A stretch of 9,929 nt of DNA from an uncultured Flavobacteriales bacterium (lineage in GTDB: Bacteria; Bacteroidota; Bacteroidia; Flavobacteriales; BACL11). The stretch spans positions 1 to 9,929 of the forward strand of contig CAJWUS010000039.1 of the NCBI GenBank assembly GCA_913047525.1, in the 5' to 3' direction. Every line of letters starts with the position of its first letter. The first letter of the stretch is position 1. This document shows positions 1 to 6,031 of this stretch, in pieces. The position numbers were made by a program, and so were the translations under genes. Under the pieces are notes generated by a model, which did not search any database, was not told the DNA's origin, and saw only the letters and a list, made by a program, of their open reading frames with translations.

Positions 1-332
1 ACATGCCTTCTCCCAAATTCTGTGTCAAAATCAATTTGTTCAGATACCTCTTCCCCTACTTCATAATCATCCTCAATCTTTAAGGCATCAGAAAGTGATA
101 TTTGAGCAATTGGATTTTCTACCTTTCCATTTTTTACAACTTCTCTGTTTCTCCAAATCTCCAAATCGCCTTTATCCACATTTATGATAACATCAAAATT
201 ATCGGCTTCATCATATTTTCTAGCTAAAACTGATTTAAAAACATCTTCCAAGATGTTCATCATTGTTTCTCGGTTTATATTTTTTACTTCCTTAAACTCG
301 GAAAACGAGTCAATTAAATTCTCTATATCCAT
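1..332 (-). CDS. nusA: Transcription termination/antitermination factor NusA, N-terminal part (cut by window edge)
   Basis: The first 110 codons of NusA are visible, starting at ATG 332-330 and running off the left edge without a stop. The protein begins MDIENLIDSFSEFKEVKNIN and later contains the NusA N-domain stretches RKYDEADNFDV, IWRNREVV and, near the edge, DFDTEFGRR. This region is the RNA-polymerase-binding N-terminal domain; the S1 and KH domains must lie outside the window. NusA binds the elongating polymerase and modulates pausing, intrinsic termination and antitermination. It follows rimP on the same strand with 9 bases between stop and start, the classic rimP-nusA order, usually followed by infB. 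The pairing with RimP and the diagnostic N-domain make the call firm. Length and completeness cannot be judged. Confidence 0.95.
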   Translation of the reverse strand, partial: MDIENLIDSFSEFKEVKNINRETMMNILEDVFKSVLARKYDEADNFDVIINVDKGDLEIWRNREVVKNGKVENPIAQISLSDALKIEDDYEVGEEVSEQIDFDTEFGRRH

Positions 333-341
333 TTTTATAAT

Positions 342-791
342 TTATATTTTTATAACTAGTTTTGTTTCTTTTATCTCTTTGGAAGAAATTATTATTTCCT
401 CTGTTTTTTTTATTTTTTTTCCTTTTACTTTTTTGCTGGTTTCTAAAGTGATATCATCATCAAAAGTCAATAATTTTCCTTTTACTTTTTTTCCGTTTTT
501 TAGTTTTACTGCTATATCTTTCCCCTTATTCTTTTGATATTGTTCCTTTACCAAAAAAGGATTAGTAAGTCCTGGAGAAGAAACTGAAAGCTGAAAATCT
601 TCAATCTCTCTATCCAACTCATTTTCAATATGCCGACTAATTTGCAAGCATTCCTTAATCGAAATTCCAACTGCTTTATCTACAAACACACTTATTATAT
701 TTTGTCCACTCACTTTTGCCGAAACTAAAAACCCTCCTAATTCCAAAACCTTTTCTCTGGCAAGTTGTTGTACTCTTTCTTCTGCTATCAT
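342..791 (-). CDS. rimP: Ribosome maturation factor RimP
   Basis: RimP assists late maturation of the 30S ribosomal subunit in the cytoplasm. The 149-residue product is of usual family length. It carries the conserved VSSPGLTNPF segment (E. coli has VSSPGL followed by R-P), an N-terminal alpha/beta domain containing ISVFVDKAVGISIKECLQIS, and a lysine-rich C-terminal SH3-like domain (VKLKNGKKVKGKLL). I chose ATG 791 because MIAEERVQQLAREK matches how family members begin. The frame stays open upstream to an ATG at 836 and a TTG at 842, but these would run translation through the GATGGGGC hairpin at 817-837 and add a non-family extension. nusA follows 9 bases downstream. A full-consensus Bacteroidota promoter lies at 863-894, so the leader is about 65 bases long. 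Confidence 0.93.
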   Translation of the reverse strand: MIAEERVQQLAREKVLELGGFLVSAKVSGQNIISVFVDKAVGISIKECLQISRHIENELDREIEDFQLSVSSPGLTNPFLVKEQYQKNKGKDIAVKLKNGKKVKGKLLTFDDDITLETSKKVKGKKIKKTEEIIISSKEIKETKLVIKI

Positions 792-816
792 TTTCTTGTG
801 TAAAACTTGTACAAAA

Positions 817-837
817 GATGGGGCCTTAAGCCCCATC
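817..837 (-). terminator. Terminator-like hairpin in the rimP leader (candidate attenuator)
   Basis: On the minus strand GATGGGGC and GCCCCATC form a perfect 8-bp stem around the 5-base loop TTAAG, immediately followed by TTTTGT. This is the shape of an intrinsic terminator. It lies about 20 bases after the predicted transcription start and 25 bases before the rimP ATG, so it is inside the leader of the rimP-nusA operon rather than after a gene. In E. coli the rimP-nusA-infB operon is autoregulated through NusA-dependent termination in the leader. An analogous role here is inference. The short T-run makes efficiency uncertain, and it could instead only affect translation initiation. Confidence 0.6.
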
Positions 838-862
838 CTCAATTCTTCTATTTTCTTGTTGG

Positions 863-894
863 CAAATATATAACCTTTTTACATATCTCGCAAA
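863..894 (-). promoter_or_regulatory. Promoter of the rimP-nusA operon
   Basis: The minus strand reads TTTG (894-891), a 20-base spacer, then TATATTTG (870-863). This matches the Bacteroidota primary sigma consensus TTTG-N19±1-TAnnTTTG at every specified base. The predicted start lies near 857, giving a leader of about 65 bases before the rimP ATG at 791. Assignment is by motif and position only. Confidence 0.7.
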
Positions 895-973
895 CTATTA
901 TTTCAGTATTACTCTTTTGTTTTCAAAGGAATTAGTTTGTTCTAATCTTTCCCATGTACATGCCTTAGAGGTT

Positions 974-1016
974 ACAAATAAAATACAAAGAATCCGCCTC
1001 TGTATCTTTTATTTGT
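974..1016 (-). terminator. Imperfect hairpin just after tRNA-Gln, likely its terminator
   Basis: Read on the minus strand from the base after the tRNA, ACAAATAAAA, a 2-base bulge (GA) and TACAGAG pair across the 7-base loop GCGGATT with CTTTGTA and TTTTATTTGT. This gives 17 base pairs, one of them G·T. The distal arm is itself T-rich, so the inner hairpin followed by TTTTATTTGT works as an intrinsic terminator. It separates the tRNA transcript from the rimP promoter at 894. The AT-rich outer stem makes it less certain than a standard GC-rich terminator. Confidence 0.55.
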
Positions 1017-1088
1017 TGCCCGACTAGGGCTCGAACCTAGACTCTTCTGCACCAAAAACAGACGTGTTGCCAGTTACACCATCGGGCA
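1017..1088 (-). tRNA. tRNA-Gln (anticodon UUG)
   Basis: The 72-base minus-strand sequence folds as a standard tRNA. The acceptor stem is TGCCCGA with TCGGGCA, the D arm GTGT/ACAC around AACTGGCA, and the anticodon stem TCTGT/GCAGA (inner pair T·G) around the loop TTTTGGT. The variable loop is AGAGT and the T arm CTAGG/CCTAG around TTCGAGC. The loop centre gives anticodon TTG, reading CAA and by wobble CAG glutamine codons. The first pair is U1-A72, typical of bacterial tRNA-Gln. CCA is not encoded; the following bases are ACA. It has its own promoter (1106-1135) and a hairpin directly after the 3' end, so it is probably a single-gene transcript. Confidence 0.95.
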
Positions 1089-1105
1089 TTTTTAAAGATA
1101 GTGGG

Positions 1106-1135
1106 CAAAAATAACAATTACCCAGGAAGTACAAA
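1106..1135 (-). promoter_or_regulatory. Promoter of tRNA-Gln
   Basis: The minus strand has TTTG (1135-1132), an 18-base spacer and TATTTTTG (1113-1106), a full match to the Bacteroidota consensus with a slightly short spacer. The predicted start is near 1100, leaving about 12 bases of 5' leader to be removed before the mature tRNA end at 1088. A second, poorer TAnnTTT-like box (TATCTTTA, 1100-1093) has no matching upstream element. Confidence 0.65.
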
Positions 1136-1156
1136 ATATTTTATCATAATTTAGTT

Positions 1157-1190
1157 TTTAATTAGAATCATATTTTATTTCTTAAATTCG
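1157..1190 (+). promoter_or_regulatory. Weak candidate promoter for the DUF2723-deacetylase operon
   Basis: TTTA (1157-1160), a 22-base spacer and TAAATTCG (1183-1190) resemble TTTG-N19-TAnnTTTG, with one mismatch in each box and a long spacer. It lies 25 bases upstream of the ATG at 1215, and no better match occurs in the 126-base divergent gap after the tRNA. The gene's ribosome-binding region is AGGAAA at 1205-1210. Confidence 0.25.
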
Positions 1191-1214
1191 CAATCTAAAA
1201 AATCAGGAAACATT

Positions 1215-4200
1215 ATGAATAACTTCAATAAATTAAATAACATATTAGGCTGGAGCGTTTTTTTAATCGCTTCATTTGTATACCTATCTACTATCGAGCA
1301 AACGGTAAGCTTTTGGGATTGTGGAGAATATATTGCAACTGCTTACAAATTGGAAGTAGGGCATCCTCCAGGAGCTCCTTTATTCCAATTATTCGGAAGA
1401 ATTTTTACCCTATTTGCAAGTCCAGGGACATCTCAAGTTGCAGTAGCAATAAATATAATGTCTGCTCTTTGTAGTTCCTTTACCATTTTATTTCTTTTTT
1501 GGACTATTACCGCTTTTGGTAGAAAAATGTTTACAAATACTTATGAAGATAATCAGGGAAAAATATATGCTATTTTAGGAAGTGGTGTTGTAGGAGCGTT
1601 AGCTTATACTTTTTCTGATTCTTTCTGGTTTTCGGCAGTAGAAGGTGAAGTGTATGCCATGTCTTCCTTTTTTACAGCAGTCACTTTTTGGTGCATCATG
1701 AAGTGGGAAAGAGAAGCAGATCAGCCACATGCAAGTAGATGGCTGATTCTGATTGCTTATTTAATTGGATTATCGGTTGGAGTTCATTTACTTTCCTTAC
1801 TTACAATTCCTGCAATGGGCATGATTTATTATTACAAAAATTATGAATATTCAAAAATTGGAGCCATTAAAGCTTTTATTATTTCCATGGTGCTTTTAGG
1901 AATTGTGCAAGGCGTAATTATTCCAATGGCAGTAAGCTTGATTTCTTCTTTTGAATTGTTTTTTGTGAACACCATTGGCCTACCTTTTAATTCAGGGACA
2001 ATATTGTATTTTGTGGTTTTAACTGCCGCTATTATTTTTGGATTGCAATACACCAAAAAGAATAATAAAGCCATTTGGAATACCGCCATTTTGGGTTTTA
2101 CCGTACTTTTAATTGGCTATTCTTCATTCGCTATCTTGGTAGTCCGTTCCAATGCAAACCCTCCAATTGATGAGAATAATCCAGAAGATGCAGTTGGACT
2201 TTTATCTTATTTAAAAAGGGAACAATATGGAAGCTGGCCTATTGTGTATGGGCATTATTTTAACGCTAAATTAGATAATAAAGACCCCTATTTGGATGGG
2301 AATCCTATATATGCAAAAGACGAAAAAAAGGGAAAATATGTTGTGATTGATAAAAGAGAAAATACAATTCCAAATTATGCGAAAAGGCATAAAACCATTT
2401 TCCCAAGAATGTGGAGTAATACTCAGTCAAGACATGCAAACGGATATAGATCTTGGGCAGGGCTTAGCAAAACCAACAAAGACAAAACCCCAACTTTTTC
2501 ACAGAATCTTTCCTTCTTTTTTAAGTATCAAATTGGCTGGTCTTACCTTAGGTATTTTATGTGGAATTTTGCTGGAAGACAAAATGACTATATGAATATG
2601 GATGGAAATGTCCTGCACGGAAATTGGGAAAGTGGCATAAGTTTTATTGATAATGCTCGGCTTGGACAACCATCAAATGTTAAATTACCAGATTATTTGA
2701 AAAACAATAAAGGAAAAAATCATTATTATTTCTTGCCCCTTATTTTAGGATTAATTGGAATGCTATTCCATTTCAAAAAGAATGAGCAAGATGCTGTGGC
2801 AGTTTTATTATTCTTCCTTTTCACAGGAGTATTAATTATTATTTATCTTAACATTACCCCATTCCAACCCAGAGAAAGGGATTACGCCTATGTAGGATCC
2901 TATTACGTATTTGCTATTTGGATAGGATTGAGTGTATTAGGAATTTACGATTTTTTGAGCAAGAAAATGAATTCCACTACAAGTGCAGGGCTAGCAACTG
3001 CCATTGCTTTGTTATTAGCGCCAACTATTATGGCAACTGAAAACTGGGATGACCATGATCGTTCAGGAAGATATACTGCAAAAGAAGTAGCGGCTAATTA
3101 TTTAAACTCCTGCGATAAAAACGCAATCCTCTTTACCAATGGGGATAACGACACCTTCCCACTTTGGTATATGCAAGAGGTGGAAGGATTAAGAACAGAC
3201 ATAAAAGTAGTAAACCTAAGTTTGTTTAATACCTCTTGGTATATCGACCAAATGAAGCGAGCAACTTATGATGCTGCTCCTATTCCCTCCTCTTTTGAAA
3301 ATAAACAATATAGATCCGGAACAAGAGATTACATTCCAATTAACGATAGAGGACTTGGGTATGTGGATGTAAAAGAAGTTATTGATTTTATTAGAAGTGA
3401 CAAAAACCAAACAAAGATAGTTACTAATGCTGGAAAACGGAATTACTGTCCAGCAAAAAAACTCAAATTAAAAGTGGATATTGAAAAAGTAAAAGCAAAC
3501 GGAACTGTTCCTGTTGAAAAATATGAGAAAATCCTACCTGAAATAAAATGGAAAATAAAAGGCAATGGCTTTTATAAAAATCAACTAATGGTATTGGACA
3601 TGCTGGCACATAACAATTGGAAACGGCCAATTTATTTTGCCATTACAGTTGGCTCAGATAATTTTATGGGCTTGCAAAAATACTTTCAATTGGAAGGACT
3701 TTCTTATCGCTTAGTTCCTTATGAGGCGATTTCGCCTGACGGGCAAACAGGAGAGGTGAATGTGGATAGAATGTATGACAACCTAATGAATAAATTTTCT
3801 TGGGGTGGGCTAAATAATCCGGATGTATATTTGGATGAAACAAACACAAGGATGATTATGAATTTTAGAAATAATTATGCGCGCTTGGCAGAATCTCTTT
3901 TTGTATTGGATAGAAAAGAAGATGCCATTGCAGTACTTGATAGATGTGTGAGAGAAATGCCAAATACCTCTGCCCCGTTTAATGTGTATGCTTTCCCGCT
4001 TGTAAATACTTATTATAGATTGGGTGAAAAAGAAAAAGGGAATGCAATTTTGACACAAATGATAGAGACTTTTTTGGATGAATTTAATTATATTAATGCG
4101 CTAAAAGATAAAGGGGGATTGAATAGAAATATCCAAATTGCGGGTAGTGTGCTTTCTAATATTTCCCGTCTGATTCAAAATTTCCAATTGGCTAATGTAA

Positions 4201-4334
4201 GCTATGAATATAGTGAAATAGATGGAAAATATTTTAGAGAAAAAAGTGGTGCAGTAGAAGAAATAGACAAAGAAGAGTATCTAATAAATACTTTCATGGA
4301 TGAATATATTGCTGCTCAATCGCAAAATAATTAA
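1215..4334 (+). CDS. DUF2723 family multi-pass membrane protein, GT-C-like glycosyltransferase candidate with soluble C-terminal part
   Basis: This 1039-residue inner-membrane protein belongs to the DUF2723 family, common in Bacteroidota. Its N-terminus has the family signature FWDCGEYIATAY (33-44) followed by GHPPGAPLF (49-57), and then AVEGEVYAMS (141-150). The acidic D35/E38 pair just after the first membrane helix is where GT-C glycosyltransferases keep catalytic residues. About a dozen hydrophobic helices lie in residues 11-310 and 503-606, split by a polar loop. QPRERDYAY (551-559) and GDNDTFPLWY (643-652) are conserved-looking soluble motifs, and residues about 885-955 look like TPR helices. 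Human TMEM260 shares DUF2723 and is a protein O-mannosyltransferase, so lipid-linked sugar transfer to protein or glycan is plausible but inferred. The ATG is preceded by AGGAAA 5-10 bases upstream. The deacetylase gene starts 2 bases after the stop. Confidence 0.85.
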   Translation: MNNFNKLNNILGWSVFLIASFVYLSTIEQTVSFWDCGEYIATAYKLEVGHPPGAPLFQLFGRIFTLFASPGTSQVAVAINIMSALCSSFTILFLFWTITAFGRKMFTNTYEDNQGKIYAILGSGVVGALAYTFSDSFWFSAVEGEVYAMSSFFTAVTFWCIMKWEREADQPHASRWLILIAYLIGLSVGVHLLSLLTIPAMGMIYYYKNYEYSKIGAIKAFIISMVLLGIVQGVIIPMAVSLISSFELFFVNTIGLPFNSGTILYFVVLTAAIIFGLQYTKKNNKAIWNTAILGFTVLLIGYSSFAILVVRSNANPPIDENNPEDAVGLLSYLKREQYGSWPIVYGHYFNAKLDNKDPYLDGNPIYAKDEKKGKYVVIDKRENTIPNYAKRHKTIFPRMWSNTQSRHANGYRSWAGLSKTNKDKTPTFSQNLSFFFKYQIGWSYLRYFMWNFAGRQNDYMNMDGNVLHGNWESGISFIDNARLGQPSNVKLPDYLKNNKGKNHYYFLPLILGLIGMLFHFKKNEQDAVAVLLFFLFTGVLIIIYLNITPFQPRERDYAYVGSYYVFAIWIGLSVLGIYDFLSKKMNSTTSAGLATAIALLLAPTIMATENWDDHDRSGRYTAKEVAANYLNSCDKNAILFTNGDNDTFPLWYMQEVEGLRTDIKVVNLSLFNTSWYIDQMKRATYDAAPIPSSFENKQYRSGTRDYIPINDRGLGYVDVKEVIDFIRSDKNQTKIVTNAGKRNYCPAKKLKLKVDIEKVKANGTVPVEKYEKILPEIKWKIKGNGFYKNQLMVLDMLAHNNWKRPIYFAITVGSDNFMGLQKYFQLEGLSYRLVPYEAISPDGQTGEVNVDRMYDNLMNKFSWGGLNNPDVYLDETNTRMIMNFRNNYARLAESLFVLDRKEDAIAVLDRCVREMPNTSAPFNVYAFPLVNTYYRLGEKEKGNAILTQMIETFLDEFNYINALKDKGGLNRNIQIAGSVLSNISRLIQNFQLANVSYEYSEIDGKYFREKSGAVEEIDKEEYLINTFMDEYIAAQSQNN

Positions 4335-4336
4335 GC

Positions 4337-4954
4337 ATGTTTTTTGGGGCTAAGACGCCTAAAATTTTTCAAGCTCTTTTCCCAACATTGGTTTGGGGGA
4401 AATGCTCTACTGAAAAAAAGGTATGGCTCACTTTTGATGATGGCCCAACTCCTAAAATCACTCCTTTTGTTTTAGATACCTTATTGTTTTATAATGTTAA
4501 AGCCACTTTCTTTTGTTTGGGAAAGCAAGTATTAAAACATCCTGAAATTTTACAAAGAATAAAAGCAGAAGGTCATAGTATTGGCAATCATTCCTATTCC
4601 CATCCAAACGGCTTTACTACTTGCACCAAAAAGTATTTGGAGGATGTAAAAAAATGCCAAAAAATTATTCCAGAAACAAAACTTTTCAGACCTCCTTTTG
4701 GGAATGTCTATCCTTGGCAAATTGCCAAACTAAAAAAAGAATATAAAATAATTATGTGGGATGTATTAGCTTGGGATTTTAAAAAAAATACTAGCAAGGA
4801 AAAGTGCTATTCCAATGTAGTTTCTAATGTAGAAAATGGTTCTATTATTGTTTTGCATGACAATGAAAAATCATTTGAAAACCTGCAATTTGCACTACCT
4901 AAAATTATTGAAACTTTAAAAGAAAGAGCATTTACTTTTAGCGCTACTTGGTAG
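4337..4954 (+). CDS. Polysaccharide deacetylase family protein (NodB homology domain)
   Basis: This is a carbohydrate-esterase-4 type, metal-dependent deacetylase that removes N- or O-acetyl groups from glycans. All five NodB motifs are visible in its 205 residues: TFDDGP (32-37, D34 base and D35 metal ligand), NHSYSH (84-89, H85 and H89 metal ligands), RPPFG (118-122), the MWDVLAWDF aromatic patch (140-148) and LHD (173-175, H174). It is essentially a bare catalytic domain, slightly short for the family. No convincing signal peptide or anchor is seen; the start MFFGAKTPKIFQALFPTLVW is only mildly hydrophobic, so an extracytoplasmic location is not supported. It starts 2 bases after the DUF2723 gene and is surely cotranscribed. 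Its 3' end overlaps the oppositely oriented methyltransferase by 11 bases. The substrate is unknown; peptidoglycan, surface glycan or a lipid-linked sugar are all possible. Confidence 0.93.
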   Translation: MFFGAKTPKIFQALFPTLVWGKCSTEKKVWLTFDDGPTPKITPFVLDTLLFYNVKATFFCLGKQVLKHPEILQRIKAEGHSIGNHSYSHPNGFTTCTKKYLEDVKKCQKIIPETKLFRPPFGNVYPWQIAKLKKEYKIIMWDVLAWDFKKNTSKEKCYSNVVSNVENGSIIVLHDNEKSFENLQFALPKIIETLKERAFTFSATW

Positions 4955-5720
4955 CAATACAAAAATAATCAAAACACTTATCGGTCATTGGCTTTATGCA
5001 GAAATCATTAATTGTTATTGCATCTACCAAATCATCATTATTATCTTGTAGCTTTTGTCGGTTTATTCTGTTAAGGATATCATACGGAATTTGGAGTAAA
5101 AATCTGGGTAACAAATATTGCAGATTAAAAATATCCCATCTTGTAATTTTTTCTACTTCCTTTTTGTTTTTTTCATAATAGTCCATTGCTTTCTCCAAGC
5201 CAAAAACCCCCTTGATATCAATGTCCTGAAAAGAAGTTTGCAGAATCTCTTGGATCTGATTTGGTGTATATTCCCTAAAGTGCCATGGATTTCGTGTTAA
5301 GGACATTAATTGATTCGGTGTGGTAAGTATCAACTTCCCTCCTGGCCTTAATACTCTATATATTTCAGAAATAAAAAGTTCATCATTATTGATATGCTCA
5401 ATTACTTGAAAAGTAACCACAAAATCAATGCTGTTATTATCAATTCCTTTAAGTGGAGGTACCTCCATTTGTTTGAAAATAATATTGTTTTTCTCTTTTA
5501 ACTCCTCACTAATTGCAGTATTGTATTTATCCAATGCAAAATATTGCTCAGCCTTTGGGGCTAATTCTGTTATGCCATAGCCTTCCCCACAACCAATTTC
5601 CAACACATTACCACTAATTATTTTTGCCGTTTCCATATAGGCAATCATATGCCTTTGAAAAATCACATTTTCACTAGGGTCTAATTGCGAACTCCTCTCT
5701 GCTGATTGTAAAATCCCCAT
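4944..5720 (-). CDS. Class I SAM-dependent methyltransferase (Methyltransf_11/25 type)
   Basis: The 258-residue protein has a Rossmann-type methyltransferase core. Motif I is VLEIGCGEGYG (39-49), the ribose-binding acid is probably D64 in FALDKYN, and FQVIEHI (104-110) follows strand 4. RPGGKLILTTPN (125-136) is the post-core loop and strand 5. NPWHFREYTPNQIQEIL (144-160) resembles methyltransferases acting on sugars, lipids or small molecules, but the substrate cannot be told from sequence. There are no membrane segments, so it is cytoplasmic. The start ATG 5720 gives the usual N-terminus with SENVIFQRHMIAY before motif I, and a TAGATTTG box lies 24 bases upstream. It converges on the deacetylase with an 11-base overlap of coding ends and no terminator between them, so each transcript likely runs into the other gene antisense. 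Confidence 0.9.
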   Translation of the reverse strand: MGILQSAERSSQLDPSENVIFQRHMIAYMETAKIISGNVLEIGCGEGYGITELAPKAEQYFALDKYNTAISEELKEKNNIIFKQMEVPPLKGIDNNSIDFVVTFQVIEHINNDELFISEIYRVLRPGGKLILTTPNQLMSLTRNPWHFREYTPNQIQEILQTSFQDIDIKGVFGLEKAMDYYEKNKKEVEKITRWDIFNLQYLLPRFLLQIPYDILNRINRQKLQDNNDDLVDAITINDFCIKPMTDKCFDYFCIATK

Positions 5721-5743
5721 TGTTTTGCTAATTTTTAAGTTTG

Positions 5744-5751
5744 CAAATCTA
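5744..5751 (-). promoter_or_regulatory. -7 box of the methyltransferase promoter
   Basis: The minus strand reads TAGATTTG, a perfect TAnnTTTG, 24 bases before the ATG at 5720; the predicted start is near 5737. No TTTG lies at the expected distance upstream, where the palindrome ATGATCAT (5774-5781) is found instead. The promoter may therefore be weak or need an activator. Confidence 0.45.
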
Positions 5752-5766
5752 ATAAAATACTTGTCG

Positions 5767-5798
5767 TTTAGTGATGATCATATTCTAATTTATTTTTG
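5767..5798 (+). promoter_or_regulatory. Candidate plus-strand promoter in the gap
   Basis: TTTA (5767-5770), a 20-base spacer and TATTTTTG (5791-5798) match the Bacteroidota consensus except for one base in the upstream box. No protein gene follows on this strand before the terminator at 5981-6008, so it would drive a short non-coding transcript. In AT-rich DNA such matches also arise by chance. Confidence 0.3.
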
Positions 5799-6010
5799 TA
5801 CCATCCTTTAATTCAGATAAATAAATATTGTTTTTACCTTTCTGTTCTTAACATTTTTGTGTTAACAATTAGACTTCCAGTAAGTTACAAAAGGTTGTTT
5901 TTTGCTTTAATATTGTGCCTAAGTCGTAATACTTGTTTTGGGTTGTACTATTTCTTTCCTAAACTAAACAGTACAACAACTAAAAACCCCTGGGAGCAGG
6001 GGTTTTTAAT
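5799..6010 (+). ncRNA. Possible small RNA of about 200 bases
   Basis: A promoter-like pair ends at 5798 and a strong intrinsic terminator spans 5981-6008. Between them are two inverted repeats (5848-5865, 5942-5977) and no start-codon-led frame of useful length. I do not recognise an RNA family. The terminator is equally well explained by the adhesin/PorP operon on the other strand, so this stays a guess. Confidence 0.22.
5981..6008 (-). terminator. Strong bidirectional intrinsic terminator after the PorP/SprF-like gene
   Basis: TAAAAACCCCTG and CAGGGGTTTTTA pair perfectly over 12 bp around the loop GGAG. The A-run and T-run flank the GC core, so both strands end in a U-rich tract. It lies 23 bases beyond the stop of the PorP/SprF-like gene and should end the adhesin operon on the minus strand. 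It would also stop any plus-strand transcript begun near 5800. Confidence 0.85.
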
Positions 6011-6031
6011 TTTATATATAATACTGAAAGT

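Larger units (their letters stand above)
5721..6031. other. Intergenic gap with two promoter-like sites, inverted repeats and a terminator
   Basis: No credible protein gene lies in these 311 bases; the only long plus-strand frame lacks an ATG and becomes antisense to the neighbouring gene. The gap contains, left to right, the methyltransferase promoter box (5744-5751, minus), the palindrome ATGATCAT (5774-5781), a plus-strand promoter-like pair (5767-5798), the small inverted repeat TTAACA/TGTTAA (5848-5865), a second inverted repeat GTTGTACT/AGTACAAC (5942-5977) and a strong terminator (5981-6008). The plus-strand order promoter, hairpins, terminator would fit a transcript of about 200 bases. 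Confidence 0.5.

Noticed and set aside
184..537. Plus-strand frame of 117 residues over nusA/rimP
   Set aside because: It is antisense to two well-supported conserved genes, is dominated by F, S and I from the complement of lysine- and glutamate-rich codons, and has no family features.
1017..1088. tRNA-Gln as an integration (att) site
   Set aside because: No integrase or second copy of the tRNA 3' end is present in the window; the neighbours are core genes.
3216..4058. Minus-strand frames inside the DUF2723 gene
   Set aside because: They are short shadow frames opposite a long, clearly conserved coding sequence, without starts, motifs or promoters of their own.
5942..5977. Inverted repeat GTTGTACT/AGTACAAC as a separate terminator or mobile-element end
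   Set aside because: An 8-bp stem with a 20-base loop and no T-run is weak, and there is no transposase or target duplication nearby.
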